In this document: positions 46,397-57,960 of the stretch, in pieces
How positions within the stretch are numbered: position 1 is the first letter of the stretch
Layout of the letters: each line of letters opens with the position of its first letter
DNA from: Doris montereyensis
Lineage: Eukaryota; Mollusca; Gastropoda; Nudibranchia; Dorididae
DNA: 64,000 nt
Direction: 5' to 3'
Assembly (NCBI GenBank): GCA_037039925.1
Contig: JAXRKP010000421.1
Span: 57,501-121,500, forward strand
Notes under the pieces: model-generated
What the model was told of the DNA's origin: nothing
The model's input: the letters and a program-made list of their open reading frames with translations, nothing else
Database searches by the model: none
Made by a program: the position numbers and the translations under genes

Positions 46397-46683
46397 AAGG
46401 CCCTTCAAGGTCGTTATCGCCTACAGAAGTAGAGCGTATCCCGGTTTCTATGGCGTGAAGCAGAACAGGTGATAATAATCACCTTCTAGACAGAATGCTA
46501 AGCTGATGCAGATTTTTCCTCCCAAGCTTGTGCTTGTACCCATTTACACCTGGGTCGAGTGGGAAAAATGTGTGTTACGTGTTTTTTCCAAGGAACACAA
46601 GTCGGACTTAGCTTAGCTAGAATTCGAACAAGGGACCTCATGCTCCCAAGTTCGGCAGCCTTACCACTCAGCCATCGACACCA
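46397..46683 (-). repeat. REP-B SINE copy
   Basis: Full length, with the complementary B box (AATTCGAACAAGG) and A box (ACCACTCAGCCATCG). Intergenic. Confidence 0.78.
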
Positions 46684-46951
46684 AAAATATCAATAATAAT
46701 ATATAACCACATCATATTTGTCTGATTTTCTTACAACAAACAGGAAAGGAGGAAGAAAATACCTTTACCGAAAAACCAAAGGGTAGAAAAAGATGTAAAA
46801 TCCTACTGGCATCGCACCGGAGCTAATTATTATTTTGTAAATACATACAGAGTTAATTAATCAATTAATAAATGTATCATATTTTACAGACAGTAGTTTG
46901 TGAAACCAAACACTAACACATTGAATTCTACCTAACAGACTAAAGTAATAA

Positions 46952-47244
46952 AGTTCCTTCAAGGCCATTACGACCCAGAGCCGGAGCGTATCCCGGTTTC
47001 TAAAGCGGGAAGCCGAACAGGTGATAATAATCACCTTCTGGACAGGATGCTAGTTTGACACAAGTTTTAACTCCCAAGCTAGTGCTTGCGCCCATTTGCA
47101 CCTGGGTCGAGTGGGGAAAATGAGTGTTAGTGTTAAGTATGACTTTCTCAAGGAACACATCATTGGACCTAGCTTTGCTAGGATTCGAATCCGGGACCTC
47201 ACGATCACAAGACCGGCAGCCTTTCCACTCAGGGGACTGACGCT
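46952..47244 (-). repeat. REP-B SINE copy
   Basis: Full length: AAGTTCCTTCAAGGCCATTA to GATTCGAATCCGGGACCTC and the head end. 270 bp from the previous copy. Confidence 0.78.
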
Positions 47245-47564
47245 ACACTCTATCTAACAGAATCCACATTTAATAAAGTGTAATATCGTCTTATGACAGG
47301 TTGTCACATGATTTAATTTTAATCCAGCACAACAGCTGAAGAATGTTCAAGTCATTTCGCATCTGAGAGCACATTCTCGGGCGGAAATCAGAGCCGCTTG
47401 TTAAAATTTCAATAAAATAGTGCTGAGACCTATCTCAAATACTCAAAACTGCATGATGAAAAGTGATTAAAACATTTTGGTTTTACAGCAAACGATGACA
47501 ATCATCACACATAGTTCAGAAACATAGATATATGGAAAAAAGGCAAGTCACATAAGCTTTGCAT

Positions 47565-47829
47565 AGTGGGTTATGACCCATAGAGCCAGAGCTTATCCTG
47601 GTTTCAATAGCGTGAAGCAGAACAGGTGATAATAATCAGCTGCTGGCCAGAAAGCTGGTCTGATACAGACTTCTACTCCCAAGTTAGTGCTTGTACCCAT
47701 TTGCACCTGGGTAGAGTGAAGAAAATACATGTAAAGTGTCTTGCCCAAATAACACAACATTGCTTTGCTAGGATTCGAACTCGGGACCTCTTGATCCCCA
47801 GTTCGGCAGCCTAACCGCTCAGCCACCTA
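47565..47829 (-). repeat. REP-B SINE copy
   Basis: Starts at GGGTTATGACCCATAGAGCC, ends in GATTCGAACTCGGGACCTC and CTAACCGCTCAGCCACC. The extreme 3' tail is missing. Confidence 0.78.
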
Positions 47830-48572
47830 CTTTCAGCAAAGTTACCACAAAAGTAATAAAAACAGTTAGAACAAAAATGGGATATAGTTTAGTGCAAAAA
47901 GTAGCGAAATGTGATAAAAAAAGAGAGAGAACATTTTTAAAAAGTGAGAAAATACCGTAGCAATTTACAAAACTATGAGCTCCTTTTTTCTTCTTCTCAA
48001 ACTATACCTCTCCGACCTCTTCTTCTTCAATCTCTTGCACTTAATCTCAAAATTGTTCTTTACTTAGCAAAATTCTAAATGAAGATGTATGAAAGTAAAA
48101 CAAAATTCTAAATGAATTTATATGAAAATAAAAATTAACTCAAATATAAACACAAGAAATCAAACTATCTTCTGTAAACTCAGTTTCAATTACACAGTCA
48201 AAAGAACTGCACACAATTAACTGTTCAAATAACATTATTTAAAAGAATACATATAATATGTCGTAGTTTAGGAACAATTGCAATGAAAACAAGAATCTTC
48301 ATTTTTAATGTAAATGCAGAAGGAATGAAGGACGATGGTAATACATGTGGATTAAACAGCAGGAAACCATAACACACAAACCAAGTGACTTCAATTTCAA
48401 TTTATATCAAAGAGCCTCTGGCTTAGCATGAGTAAGAAGGCAGATAATATGTGAAGGGAAAAAAGCGCCCGTTGCTAGCTTCAAATCAATAATGTAAAAA
48501 AAACCCAAACCCTGCCAATAATCTGCTAAAGCCATTTCATGAAGTGGAAAGCATTTTTCTCATTATTAGAAA

Positions 48573-48625
48573 CTCCCCTGAGATCGCCACCATGGTGGTT
48601 AGGGTTACTTTAAAGAAACAAACAA
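48573..48625 (+). repeat. REP-A/C tail fragment
   Basis: CCCTGAGATCGCCACCATGG followed by GGTTACTTTAAAGAAAC; only the 3' tail remains. Confidence 0.55.
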
Positions 48626-50408
48626 AAAAATAAATTAGAAACTCTTTCCACGGCTAATATTTCGGTCTTTTTAAATAATAGTTCAATAGCAATGAAATTT
48701 GTATGCAATCACTTGGTTAAATTTGCTAGCTAAATTCTGTTACTTAATTTGACATTACAGAATTTTGAAACTACCGACTAGAATTTGAAAGATTACGTGA
48801 TTGTTTCTGGTCTCCATGCAGTTGGGCCAGTCATTCAACCAACCAAGAGCTGATGATGTCAATGACTAATTATAGGAATTCACTTTGCAATTTTAAAAAA
48901 ACAATCGAAACCTAAATCCTAAACCTTACAATGCCAATTAGTATTAAGAATAATCACCAGTTACTGATGATCTTAGTTCTGATAGGTTTACCCTAAGACT
49001 TGTAAGAGGACAGCAAAAACAAGTGTTGATCATGTCGTGATTTGATTTGCTCGAGATGTCACATGAGAAGAAATCTTACTGAACAATAAGTCCCATTCTC
49101 TATACCTCTAATAAAATATTAGTCACGCTAAGCAAGGGAATGATTAACCAACAGTGGATAAGCATAGTAAAATGAACTTCATTGTCACAGGGGATGAGTG
49201 GTTCTGTCTGAACAGAAAAGCAGAAAACAAGACAGAGAATGTGAAGTGAAACTGTTAAGCCACAGCATTCAAACTCTTTATCTTACAGCTTTCAGTTTGA
49301 TGAAGACAAATAAGTGATCAGTGTTGAGCTCAGCTGAGACCTTCCTCATATTTCAACCGTATGAAATAAAACAAAAAAATTGTTCTTTTGATAATTGAAA
49401 TAAGATACACTGCATGATGGAACAAACACAAGTTTTTCTAAACAGATATTAGGATATTACACGATGAATATTTTGTTGAGCTCAGGTTGATCATTGAATC
49501 ATATTTCATCTACACGTACATACAGAATACGTCCAATACTTGCCAACATTCTATTTTTGATTAGGAATCAACATCTTATCAACATTCTTCTTCAATACGA
49601 TACAAGAATAAGATAAGCACTTGAGGGGAAAAATAAGGCAAGATTTATCCTGACGTCTAATTAGCAACTTTGCCATTGTCAACTAAATAACAAAACACAA
49701 TTTCATGTCAAATAGCAGATCTCTTGGAAAGTTCAACTGTCCCAATATTGCATTTTGATTAATTAATTAATTTATTAAACTGCAACAATTCACTTTCTCT
49801 TATCAGTAGCATAGTCACAACGATAAATGCATAATCTACATGCTCAATCTACGTTACTCCATAAACTTATCACCATACCAACACACACAAAAACCACCAC
49901 CAATTACAAACTTAGGAGCCTATACTTATCTTTTACATACACCTCAAAGATCCCAATGATCATATATAAGTGTATAACAAGTGCTTAACATCTCTTGTTA
50001 AGGAAACACACTAAACAAAACACTGAAATAAACTATCAACTGTAGATAAAGACCACTTACAAATCTATATAAAGCCAAAGGGACACAGATAAAATATTAA
50101 CCATAGCCCTCAATTCCACACATTAGTAACCACCACCAATATTTTCTTCCCTCAAACAGTTATACCATAATACCCTGTCCTTCCTCAAAACAACCATATA
50201 TGTATATATTTATTTATAATGAAGTTCCAATTGTCAACAAACCTAGAGTTTACTGTCAATAAATGCCTGTTGCAATGACTTCCTGCTGTGAAAATCATCC
50301 CTTTATTAAATCACACTTCATCATATTTTAACTTATAGTGAATGCAACTCTTTTCTAATTTCTCTTATCTGTTTCAAAATGCAAAAGTTTTTTTACAACA
50401 TATCCCCC

Positions 50409-50455
50409 ACAGACAATTGCATCGGATTTTATGTTTGTGAGATGCAATTGTCTGT
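50409..50455. repeat. Small perfect hairpin
   Basis: ACAGACAATTGCATC at 50409-50423 pairs perfectly with 50441-50455 around a 17-nt loop. Intergenic, no known function. Confidence 0.6.
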
Positions 50456-51208
50456 TAATAAGTGTCGAGGTACAAAATTATTCTGTATTTCTCCCTATTA
50501 CCATAGAAAGTAATTTTCATTTTCTGTTCTCTAAAAGCTCTGCTTCACTTAAATTTAAATCAAAATGACTCTAAACAAGAACAAAAATAAAGGATACGAA
50601 TACATCATATATCACAACAATGCCTTTATCCCACAGAGAAAACTTTAATTATTTTCTTTACTAGCATAGCAATGCCTTTATCCCACAATGGGGGAAAAAA
50701 AGCAATTTTGTCCATCTGATATATCTTTAAAATGATCCTAAACTTAAATTGCTTCCTAGTTGACACGCAGTTTGGAAAGAATTCATGACATACTGATGGA
50801 CACATTAACAAACTGATGAACTTGTTCTGATCTACGAAACATATTGTTTTATGCAGCCATCAGTTTTATTTTAAATACCAGCACAATGAAAGAGACATTA
50901 CTAGAGATTTTGAATTGTAAAAACTCAAAACCAAATTGTTGAAGATGATATATATAATATATATATAGTAATGGCTAATGGCGGAATGATGACATTATGA
51001 TGGAGATGGCTTTTTACAGAATTCACACTACTTCTTCTTAAGTCCTTTTCCATCCCCATCCATTCGCGCAGAGATAACATTTATAATATTTTGCTTAGAC
51101 TTAATTGTTTCAGCAAAAGTTGTACAAATGATTATTTCGTAAAATAAAAAAGTTTTAATTTCCAGTAACCTTTTGTCTCTCTCAGATTTACTTTCTTTTC
51201 CTCTTGCA

Positions 51209-51214
51209 TTTATT
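51209..51214 (-). terminator. Poly(A) signal AATAAA for the TMED gene
   Basis: AATAAA on the minus strand about 75 nt past the stop codon at 51288-51290, at the edge of the 40-bp tandem repeat. Confidence 0.45.
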
Positions 51215-51340
51215 TGAAAAGGCAAACTAATTTCCATTGAATAAAGGTTATATTTGAAAAGGCAAACTAATTTCCATTGAATAAAGGTTATATTTGAAAA
51301 GGCAAACTAATTTCCGTTGAGTAAAGGTTACGTTCTTTGT
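51211..51340. repeat. 40-bp tandem repeat across the TMED 3' end
   Basis: Three units starting TATTTGAAAAGGCAAACTAA at 51211, 51251 and 51291. The first two are identical and the third has a few changes. The third unit overlaps the TMED stop codon as read here. Confidence 0.93.
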
Positions 51341-51566
51341 TTAAGGGATGAACCGCTGGCAGACTTTTCTCTTTGAACAGGCTACGAATCAAAATAACCT
51401 GCACTAAACCTACAGTCAGCATGACAGCTAACTGCATAAAAGAAAAAAAATTCACACGGTGGAAATTGGCCTCTTGCGTATTTCTGTCTTTGGCTTCATG
51501 AATTTTCAGCAGCGTTTGTACCTGCATGGATCTGTCTAGATAATTCTTTGATCTGTCAAGAATACC
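51288..51566 (-). CDS. TMED exon 4, coiled coil, transmembrane helix and tail
   Basis: GILDRSKNYLDRSMQVQTLL, then AKDRNTQEANFHRVNF and a hydrophobic helix (MQLAVMLTVGLVQVILI) before RSLFKEK. As written, the tail continues about 28 residues to a stop inside a 40-bp tandem repeat. A single missing A in the A run at 51374-51377 would instead give a short tail ending SLKQRT, closer to the family. Which is correct cannot be settled here. Confidence 0.88.
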   Translation of the reverse strand, partial: GILDRSKNYLDRSMQVQTLLKIHEAKDRNTQEANFHRVNFFSFMQLAVMLTVGLVQVILIRSLFKEKSLPAVHPLNKERNLYSTEISLPFQI

Positions 51567-54500
51567 CTGGTGGGACAAAGAGAAAACAAAAGCAGATGAT
51601 CGCAAAGATAGAAAGTAAGAAAGCAATGGCCTGGAAAAAACATCATTTTCAATCTGATCAAACTAAAACCCAGACGGGAGTTTAAAATTGATTAAGTTGT
51701 AAACATTAGATTTCAATTAAAATTAATGGAGATTTGTATTTTTTTTGGCACATGTCCAAAGTATTAACAATCTCAATGAAACACATTCAATTTAAAGGTC
51801 GACTCCTATCATGATCAATGGTTGATCTTGTCACTGATTCCTGAAGTATGAATTTTTACAAGGTTCAAAAACAAACTCAAGGATTGTCACTTTCTTAATG
51901 CATATTTCAATTCAATTCAAAATACTTTTAATCATCCCCAAAGGGCAATTGTTTGTATCCACACAATGAAATTACAAAGCACAAAATCTAATATAAAGTA
52001 ATAACATTGGCCAAAATCACTTTTCAAATACACGGATACAATTTTTTTTCTAACATGTTCTTTTTAACAGAGAAAGAACTGATTATTTGAAGAAAATATA
52101 CAAACTGATTCACAATTCTTGTCCTACTTTAATTTATCATCAAAGATCATGGATCGTGCCTAGATATTTATAATCATTTACATTTTCAATTTTCGTTCTA
52201 TAGATAATCGTTACATATAACTGCCGGAAAACTAAGTGCTATTGTGGTAAATACTCATTGATAAAAAAAAAAGCCATGAAATCAAATAATTTATTACTTT
52301 TACCATAAAAAAAAACTCACCACAAAATCCTTTACTGTCATGTCAAGCTGATCTTTCATGTTCTCTGCCTCAAACGAAAACTTTGTAAGGTCTACGTCGT
52401 CTTCCTCCTCACCGCCTTTCTTGTCATCAGTAAAAAGCTCAAAAAACACCACTTTGGCTGACATTCTACTAAAAGTGTTGTCAAAGCAAAATCTGTAATC
52501 GCCATCCATAGTAGGGGTGAATCTGCACATTAAAAGCAAAAGCAAAAACTTGATCACTAAAACTAAAAATTTCACAATCATTTTTGGTCAACAATTTTTT
52601 CTCTTACAAACACTTCAAAATGACTCCTAATTTTTCTTCTTATAATCTTAGGTCTTCAATTTCTTCCATTCACACCAAAAACGTATCAATCAAATAGTAG
52701 TCATCTGAAAATTCCTTTCTCTAAAAAATAAAAACAAATGATGCTAGACCATACCTGACTAAATTGTCTGTCTTTTGTTGATCTGCATGAATATATGTGT
52801 TGTCAGTGCTAATGACAAGGAAATTAATGTCATTATCCCCACCATCAATTACCTGAAAAGGGGAGAGAAAAAAGCACTTCAAAACACAAAGAAGAAAGAA
52901 ACATGTCACGCTGCAAATAATGTATATAAAAACAAATACCGCCATGCCCAATGAAGTCAAGTGGCTAAAGATTACAAAGCAACAGGAAGGAAAATTGATC
53001 CAGTAGCATTGGTCTAAGAATATGCCACCTAACACCATGGTCCATCCACCTGCCAGCACATATTCTAATGAAACAGATTTTTTTCCTATTATAAATTGGC
53101 CTCTTAACAACACGCTCAAACTGGCTAACAATATAATTATTTTTAACACTACAACTTACTTATCACTTTTGTGGGGGCTGATACCAATTTCAAATTTAGA
53201 TAATATGATTATGTGTAAAAATGTAAAAGGTGGCCTGTATACCCTGAGGTATTATTTTCCCCCCTCCCCTCTCTTCCCACCGAAAATATTTCCAAAGAAC
53301 GTAATAGTAAAGGATAAAGATCAGTAAGGTAATCTTTTCCTGAATACAAATCTTTCTCACAGAGAAAAACTGCTACTGCTAATGTCAAGTAAACAAACCC
53401 CAAACAATTCATGCCATCCATGCAGGCATCGAAAGGTATCGCACCTGCCATTCTAATTTCTTTAGAGAAAGAAATATCTACTACCATCGAGCTTACATTC
53501 AATGCAACAGGAGTAATCCTTGTTGCCCAAGTGAGCAAAAAGGGTGAATTTTCTTGCCCCAAGGAAAAAAATGCCTGAAGTGTGACTCGACCCCAGTACC
53601 TCTGGGTCACAGTATAATGCTTAGCCATCTCGTTGTAATAGATCTGAAAAGAAGTGGCTAAAGCCTTTGCATTATCCAAACACACAATCGTTTCTTCGAG
53701 ACAGACAGAACGGAATTGATGAAATCCACCACCAAAACTTTCTGCAATCACCCAGCACCTCAAACTAAAAGAATCCAAATACTGCCAATAAATAAAGTAA
53801 GTAAAGTTCCTTTAAGTCCATCAGGGCCCATAGTTCCAGAGCTTATCCCTGTCTCAGTTTCAATAGCGTGAAGCGGAACAGGTGATAATAATAACCTCCT
53901 GGAGAGGACGCTAGTCTGACGCAGGTTTTATTCCCAAGTGAGTGCTTGAACCCATTTGTTGGGGAAAATGCATGTTACGTGTCTTTCCCAAGGACACAAA
54001 TCAGACCTAACCTTGCTAGAATTCGAACCCGGGACCTCATGATCCCCAGTCACGCAGCTTAACCACTCGGCCACTGATGTCATCAAGAAATAAAGTACCT
54101 AGAATCAATTATTTTTCTGTTGTTGATGATGTATCTTGAATTTTTTAAAACATTTTTTAAAGTAAACTTGTATTTTTGACATAGACATCCTCCTTTAACC
54201 CTATAACTGCTGACAGTTTTTGGTGAAATGCTGAGGCTTTAAAGGGATATATAATGACATGTTTGTTATAGTTATTTAAATTGTTGTTTATGCTAAAAAC
54301 CACAACAAACTATACATTTCTGGAAAGGTGTCGAGTCATGCTTTATGCTGAAAACAAAATAATTTTAAAATGACATAGCTTTGACCCTTGGGCAAAAATC
54401 CAATATGGCCACCAAGCTACGTAATTCTTATATTGGGATCTTTTGAAAAGTTTATAGGGATTGTCATTTTCATTCAAAAACCCTTTTATCACTTAGAGAA

Positions 54501-57500
54501 TTTCATGTTCTTTCCAGAAATGTATAGTTTGTTGGGGTTCTTACCAAATGTTCATGTTAAATTCATCTAAAAACGAAAGCAGTGATACTTTTTCACGATA
54601 CTGGAATCACAAGACGGCTATTAGTAATACTATGACGACCGGAAGATAAGCGCTATTTCCGGAAACAGGAGAGCTACAGGTATTCTTCAATCACCGGAGA
54701 TGCAGGAAACGATAAATAAAAAACAGTTAGTAGTCAAAGGAAATTAACAATGGAAAACTGGGCAGATGAATTGGCTGATCTAATCGGCTGCCGCAGAATA
54801 GCGTACAGCAATTAGCCGATTTAATCGGCTATACGCTGTTATAGGGTTAAGATCGTGAAAACAAGTTTTGGCATCTAAGGATCCCAATCATTTACAATGA
54901 TAATCATACACTATACCTTCTTCTACTTTCAATTCTGGTTCTAAGGCTATGACTATGACTCTAGAAAAGCAATAATATGCAAGATGAATTTAAATCAATG
55001 CTAGTTTGTGGAAATGTTAATCATTATTAATATCCCTCTTGCGCAAAATAAAAAGAATCGATTAATAACAATGATTGAATTGTCTTCAATACCACTGAAA
55101 TACACGTAAACACAACATGAATACCTACACAGAATGCAAAGGTAGCAATCTAAGAACACTTTGCCAATGGTCCGCCTACCGCCACTTTATCTCAGGAAAC
55201 AGAATTTTTATATACAATTGGTCCACCAGCAATCCGTCCGGGCTGGCTAATGACACTATTTTAAACAGACACCTAAATTTTCAAAGTTGTCAAGACAGAG
55301 ATGCATATTTTCCCTGCCAAAAAGAAATGTGCCAATTTCATCCCTATGGGCCAAGCAAACAATAGCCATCGTCTAGCATTGTTGTTAACACAGTGAATCT
55401 TTCTTACTCTACCTGCCAGACAACATGGCGTTGATACACGATGATTTGTGTGTAAGCAAAACAAACAATGGTCTAATTCATCATTGCTTACACATAAACA
55501 ACTACGGTTAATTGCAGTCAATCAAACAAAAGATACGTCCCCAACCAATATGGCGTAATTACAAGTGAGTATAGAAACTTTCATTGATGTGTTGCGTGTA
55601 TGCCGGGTAGAAATGGATGGCCATTGGCTACATAATGTCTTACAAAGCTGACGTGTCCATTTACACTGATATAGACATTTATTGTTTGATTGATAGGTTA
55701 GGGTACTCCTTAAGAATTGGTGTCCCGTTTGTTTACAATTTGCGTTCCGAAAGTGAATACAACTGAAAAACTGGCCAGGTGGTTTTTAATTTATTTTTAT
55801 GTTAAATTGTATTAACTATTAGATATAAACATTTTCTTGAGTATTCGTGCATCTATCTTATACCTCTTATTCAAGGAAAGGGAGGGGGGGGTGTGAGAGA
55901 CTCCTTCCCCTCCCTTATTCACTTGATTCCCATTTTTAAAATTTGCGGTTGATGTTCCTATCTTGCCAACCACTCCCTGTGTCACAGGCTGAGTAAAACT
56001 TAGATTCAGAAGCATTTGCTTACATGCATCCTGGCTTTGAGGCATATGTAACATTGGTCAAATTTAAATACTGTGTCTGACTATATAACTCCCTCCTATA
56101 TTCAATCGCCAACATTTAGCATCATGGTGGATAGCAGAACGCTTCGGTCATGAGAACGTTAAATGGCTGTGTAACAGAAAGAAAGTATCTTCTTCTTTTT
56201 AATAACTGACCAACTCAATTCTTGAGTACATTGGAACCTCTCTAATTAGAAACCCGGGAATCGGGAAACACGGCCAATCTGGAAGAATTCGTGAGGGAAC
56301 ATATTTTTTGTCTATAGTTTAACTCTCTAAACGGGAAAGGTCCCCGGCTAATCGGGACATTTTTTTCGCGGGCTTGCATTGATCTATTTTTTATCATCAC
56401 TATTTCACTATATCTATTTATTCCAACACTCACTTTTACCCAAATTTGTTTTCCTTCCATGTTAGCAACACATCAATTATTACACCTGCATTAGTGCTAC
56501 ACGTGTTATACATTGCATAATGTGTACATGATGCCAGTTCGCAACAACCATAAGCCAGACATCCATTACAAAGGTGTGAAAGCAGGCGTCGAGCCAGTCC
56601 TTGGTCCACCTAATGATACAGTACGGCGCTTATAAAGTTTTGCAAGGGGCATGTCGGAAGTGAAGGTAATAACACAAGATAATATGAAAGCCCCATAGGA
56701 AAGACGAGACAAATGCAAGGATTAGACAGAAAAATCTTGGCCACCATGGGGACCGAACCCGCGACCTCTGCGTCGGCACCCATCGCCTCGTCTTTGTTCA
56801 TATATATGGGGCTTTCATACTATCTTGTGTCATTACCTTCACTTCCGACATGCCCCTTGCCTCACTGTTTGTCTTTATTTACGTTAGATTACTTCAGAGG
56901 CACACTATATATGTAATGTATTTATTCGTCAATATTCAGTGGTCGTTTAAATAATACTAGGCTTAGATCTAGAAAAATTGTAGTCTAGGACACCAAGGAA
57001 ACGAACTATCAATAAATATGACTGCTAGTTATGACTGGATTCGTGCGAAAGAATGTGCTAATGAAACTCCTTTTTGGGGAGCGTAGATAGCTCGGTTGGT
57101 AGCACGCTTTCTTTTCATGGCGAGGCGATGGGTGCCGACGCAGAGGTCGCGGGTTCGATCCCCATGGTGGCAAGGATATTTTCTGTCTATTACTTGTATT
57201 TGTCTCTTCTTTGTTCCTATGGGGCTTTCATATTATCTTGTGTCACTACCTTCACTTCCGAAATGCCCCCTTGCCTCACTGTTTGTCTTCATCACACTAC
57301 AGTCAGATAGCGTCACGGACCCTGTCGTTAAGCGGCAGCGACAGTATTCAGTATTACAATACTATGTATATCTAGATCTAAGAGACCATAGAATGTACAT
57401 ACCTGGTAATCAATTTCACATTCTATGCCTTTCGTCATCTTTTGCCAAAAGCATTCTTGTTTACCAGGACCAACTTCGAAGGTAAGGTCTATTTCAGTAC

Positions 57501-57576
57501 CACAGGTTTGTCTTATCGAACAAATCAATAGTGCAGATAAAATAACAAAACTACACAAGTCTGTGCACATTTTCAT
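51288..57576 (-). CDS. TMED1/TMED5-type p24 cargo receptor, whole gene
   Basis: Four coding exons on the minus strand: 57403-57576, 52755-52852, 52321-52522, 51288-51566. Phases join (0, 2, 0) with consensus borders, giving 250 residues against about 229 in vertebrate TMED5. Order: signal peptide (about 1-26), GOLD domain starting EIDLTFEVGPGKQECFWQ with a second Cys in DYRFCFDNTF, membrane-proximal coiled coil, one transmembrane helix, short cytoplasmic tail. p24 proteins cycle between ER and Golgi in COPII/COPI vesicles and select cargo such as GPI-anchored proteins. The FFEL and DRN-QE-NF blocks point to the gamma-1/TMED1-TMED5 branch. The tail is longer than usual (see exon 4). The gene is convergent with BAZ1B and divergent from the bromodomain gene at 60678. 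Confidence 0.93.
52321..52522 (-). CDS. TMED exon 3, GOLD domain end and linker
   Basis: FTPTMDGDYRFCFDNTFSRM and KVVFFELFTDD are almost identical in pattern to TMED5 GDYMFCFDNTFSTI and KVIFFELILD. An acidic stretch and an amphipathic MKDQLDMTVKDFV follow. Donor GTGAGT, phase 0. Confidence 0.94.
52755..52852 (-). CDS. TMED exon 2, GOLD domain
   Basis: Encodes VIDGGDNDINFLVISTDN to DNLVR. The family pattern is QVLDGAGLDIDF. Acceptor after CCCCTTTTCAG, donor AG|GTATGG, phase 2. Confidence 0.92.
53022..53150 (+). repeat. Dispersed repeat, third family, copy 1
   Basis: ATGCCACCTAACACCATGGT, CTCTTAACAACACGCTCAAA. Similar stretches lie at 55157-55440 and 61982-62130 (ATGCCACCTAACACCACTGT, CTTTAACAACATGTCCAGAC). 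Confidence 0.5.
53209..53778 (-). CDS. Unrecognised 189-codon ORF inside TMED intron 1
   Basis: An uninterrupted frame on the TMED strand between TMED exons 1 and 2. Includes VCLDNAKALATSFQIYYNEM, HYTVTQRYWGRVTLQAFFSL and a hydrophobic stretch (LGFVYLTLAVAVFL). No family recognised, no clear promoter or signal. One chance ORF of this length in 64 kb is plausible; its left 80 codons look more protein-like than the C-terminus. It abuts a REP-B copy at 53803. Confidence 0.25.
   Translation of the reverse strand: MDSFSLRCWVIAESFGGGFHQFRSVCLEETIVCLDNAKALATSFQIYYNEMAKHYTVTQRYWGRVTLQAFFSLGQENSPFLLTWATRITPVALNVSSMVVDISFSKEIRMAGAIPFDACMDGMNCLGFVYLTLAVAVFLCEKDLYSGKDYLTDLYPLLLRSLEIFSVGREGRGENNTSGYTGHLLHFYT
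53803..54082 (-). repeat. REP-B SINE copy
   Basis: AAGTTCCTTTAAGTCCATCA through AATTCGAACCCGGGACCTC to TTAACCACTCGGCCACTG. In TMED intron 1, here in the sense direction of the host gene. Confidence 0.78.
54199..54846 (+). mobile_element. piggyBac-like non-autonomous element
   Basis: Flanked exactly by TTAA (54195-54198, 54847-54850). Ends are CCCTATAACTGC and, inverted, CCCTATAACAGC. TTAA target and CCCT termini are the piggyBac signature. Near the right end are repeated AATCGGCT motifs. 648 bp, no transposase. In TMED intron 1. Confidence 0.75.
56642..57300. repeat. tRNA-headed SINE-like repeats in inverted and direct array
   Basis: 57068-57300 (+) has a tRNA-like head (A box TAGCTCGGTTGGTAGCACG, B box GGTTCGATCCC) and a tail including GGGGCTTTCATATTATCTTG. 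56642-56790 is an inverted copy with the same pieces; 56797-56870 repeats the tail in + direction. The tail arms at 56642-56696 and 56800-56855 form a roughly 55-bp inverted repeat. Confidence 0.7.
57403..57576 (-). CDS. TMED exon 1, signal peptide and start of GOLD domain
   Basis: Starts MKMCTDLCSFVILSALLICS (hydrophobic signal peptide), then the GOLD strand with KQECFWQKM and ECEIDYQ, matching the TMED5 QKECFYQPM and LEIEYQ. Donor GTATGT, phase 0. Ending 174 nt from the start codon, it joins in frame to the exon at 52852. Confidence 0.93.
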
Positions 57577-57960
57577 TTTATAACTATCTCTAGATCTAGA
57601 TAAAGAATCTATGTTCCTTTATTAATTATTTTTATTTATCAATGATAAACGAACAAGACTGGCACTGTCTTTTTTCCTCAATTGTATGTCGCTCACTGAG
57701 ACTGTCACACTGGTACGAAACGGAACTGTGACTAGATCTAGCTAGTATTCTGCATGTCCCTGCAAAATCTGATAAATCTACACAAAATCTTTAGTAATAC
57801 TATGTTGTTGTTTGTTACGCAAATTCGAAAGCTCAGGACTCTTTTTTAGACTAAGAACGGTTGAGGGTTAAGTTACGGCGAGTGTCGAGCGTTATCCGAC
57901 GTCCAACGCCCTGTGTTTACACTTTACACGACGTTACCGGAAATCGGAAGTTGCCAGGTG
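57577..57960 (-). promoter_or_regulatory. Likely TMED promoter region
   Basis: Directly upstream of the TMED start. More GC-rich than its surroundings around 57855-57955, with adjacent ETS-type cores (CCGGAAAT and CGGAAG near 57937-57951). No TATA box is evident. This is inferred from position and composition only. Confidence 0.3.

Larger units (their letters stand above)
47830..51208. other. Gene-free intergenic block downstream of TMED
   Basis: AT-rich, with one REP tail fragment, a small hairpin and an imperfect 56-bp direct repeat (AATGCCTTTATCCCACA at about 50621 and 50673). No gene seen. Confidence 0.6.

Noticed and set aside
57089..57175. Possible functional tRNA gene
   Set aside because: A and B boxes are present, but the acceptor stem does not close and inverted copies show it is a SINE head.
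56610..57485. Repeated frames with AMGADAEVAGS and GLSYYLV
   Set aside because: These are translations of the tRNA-headed SINE copies.
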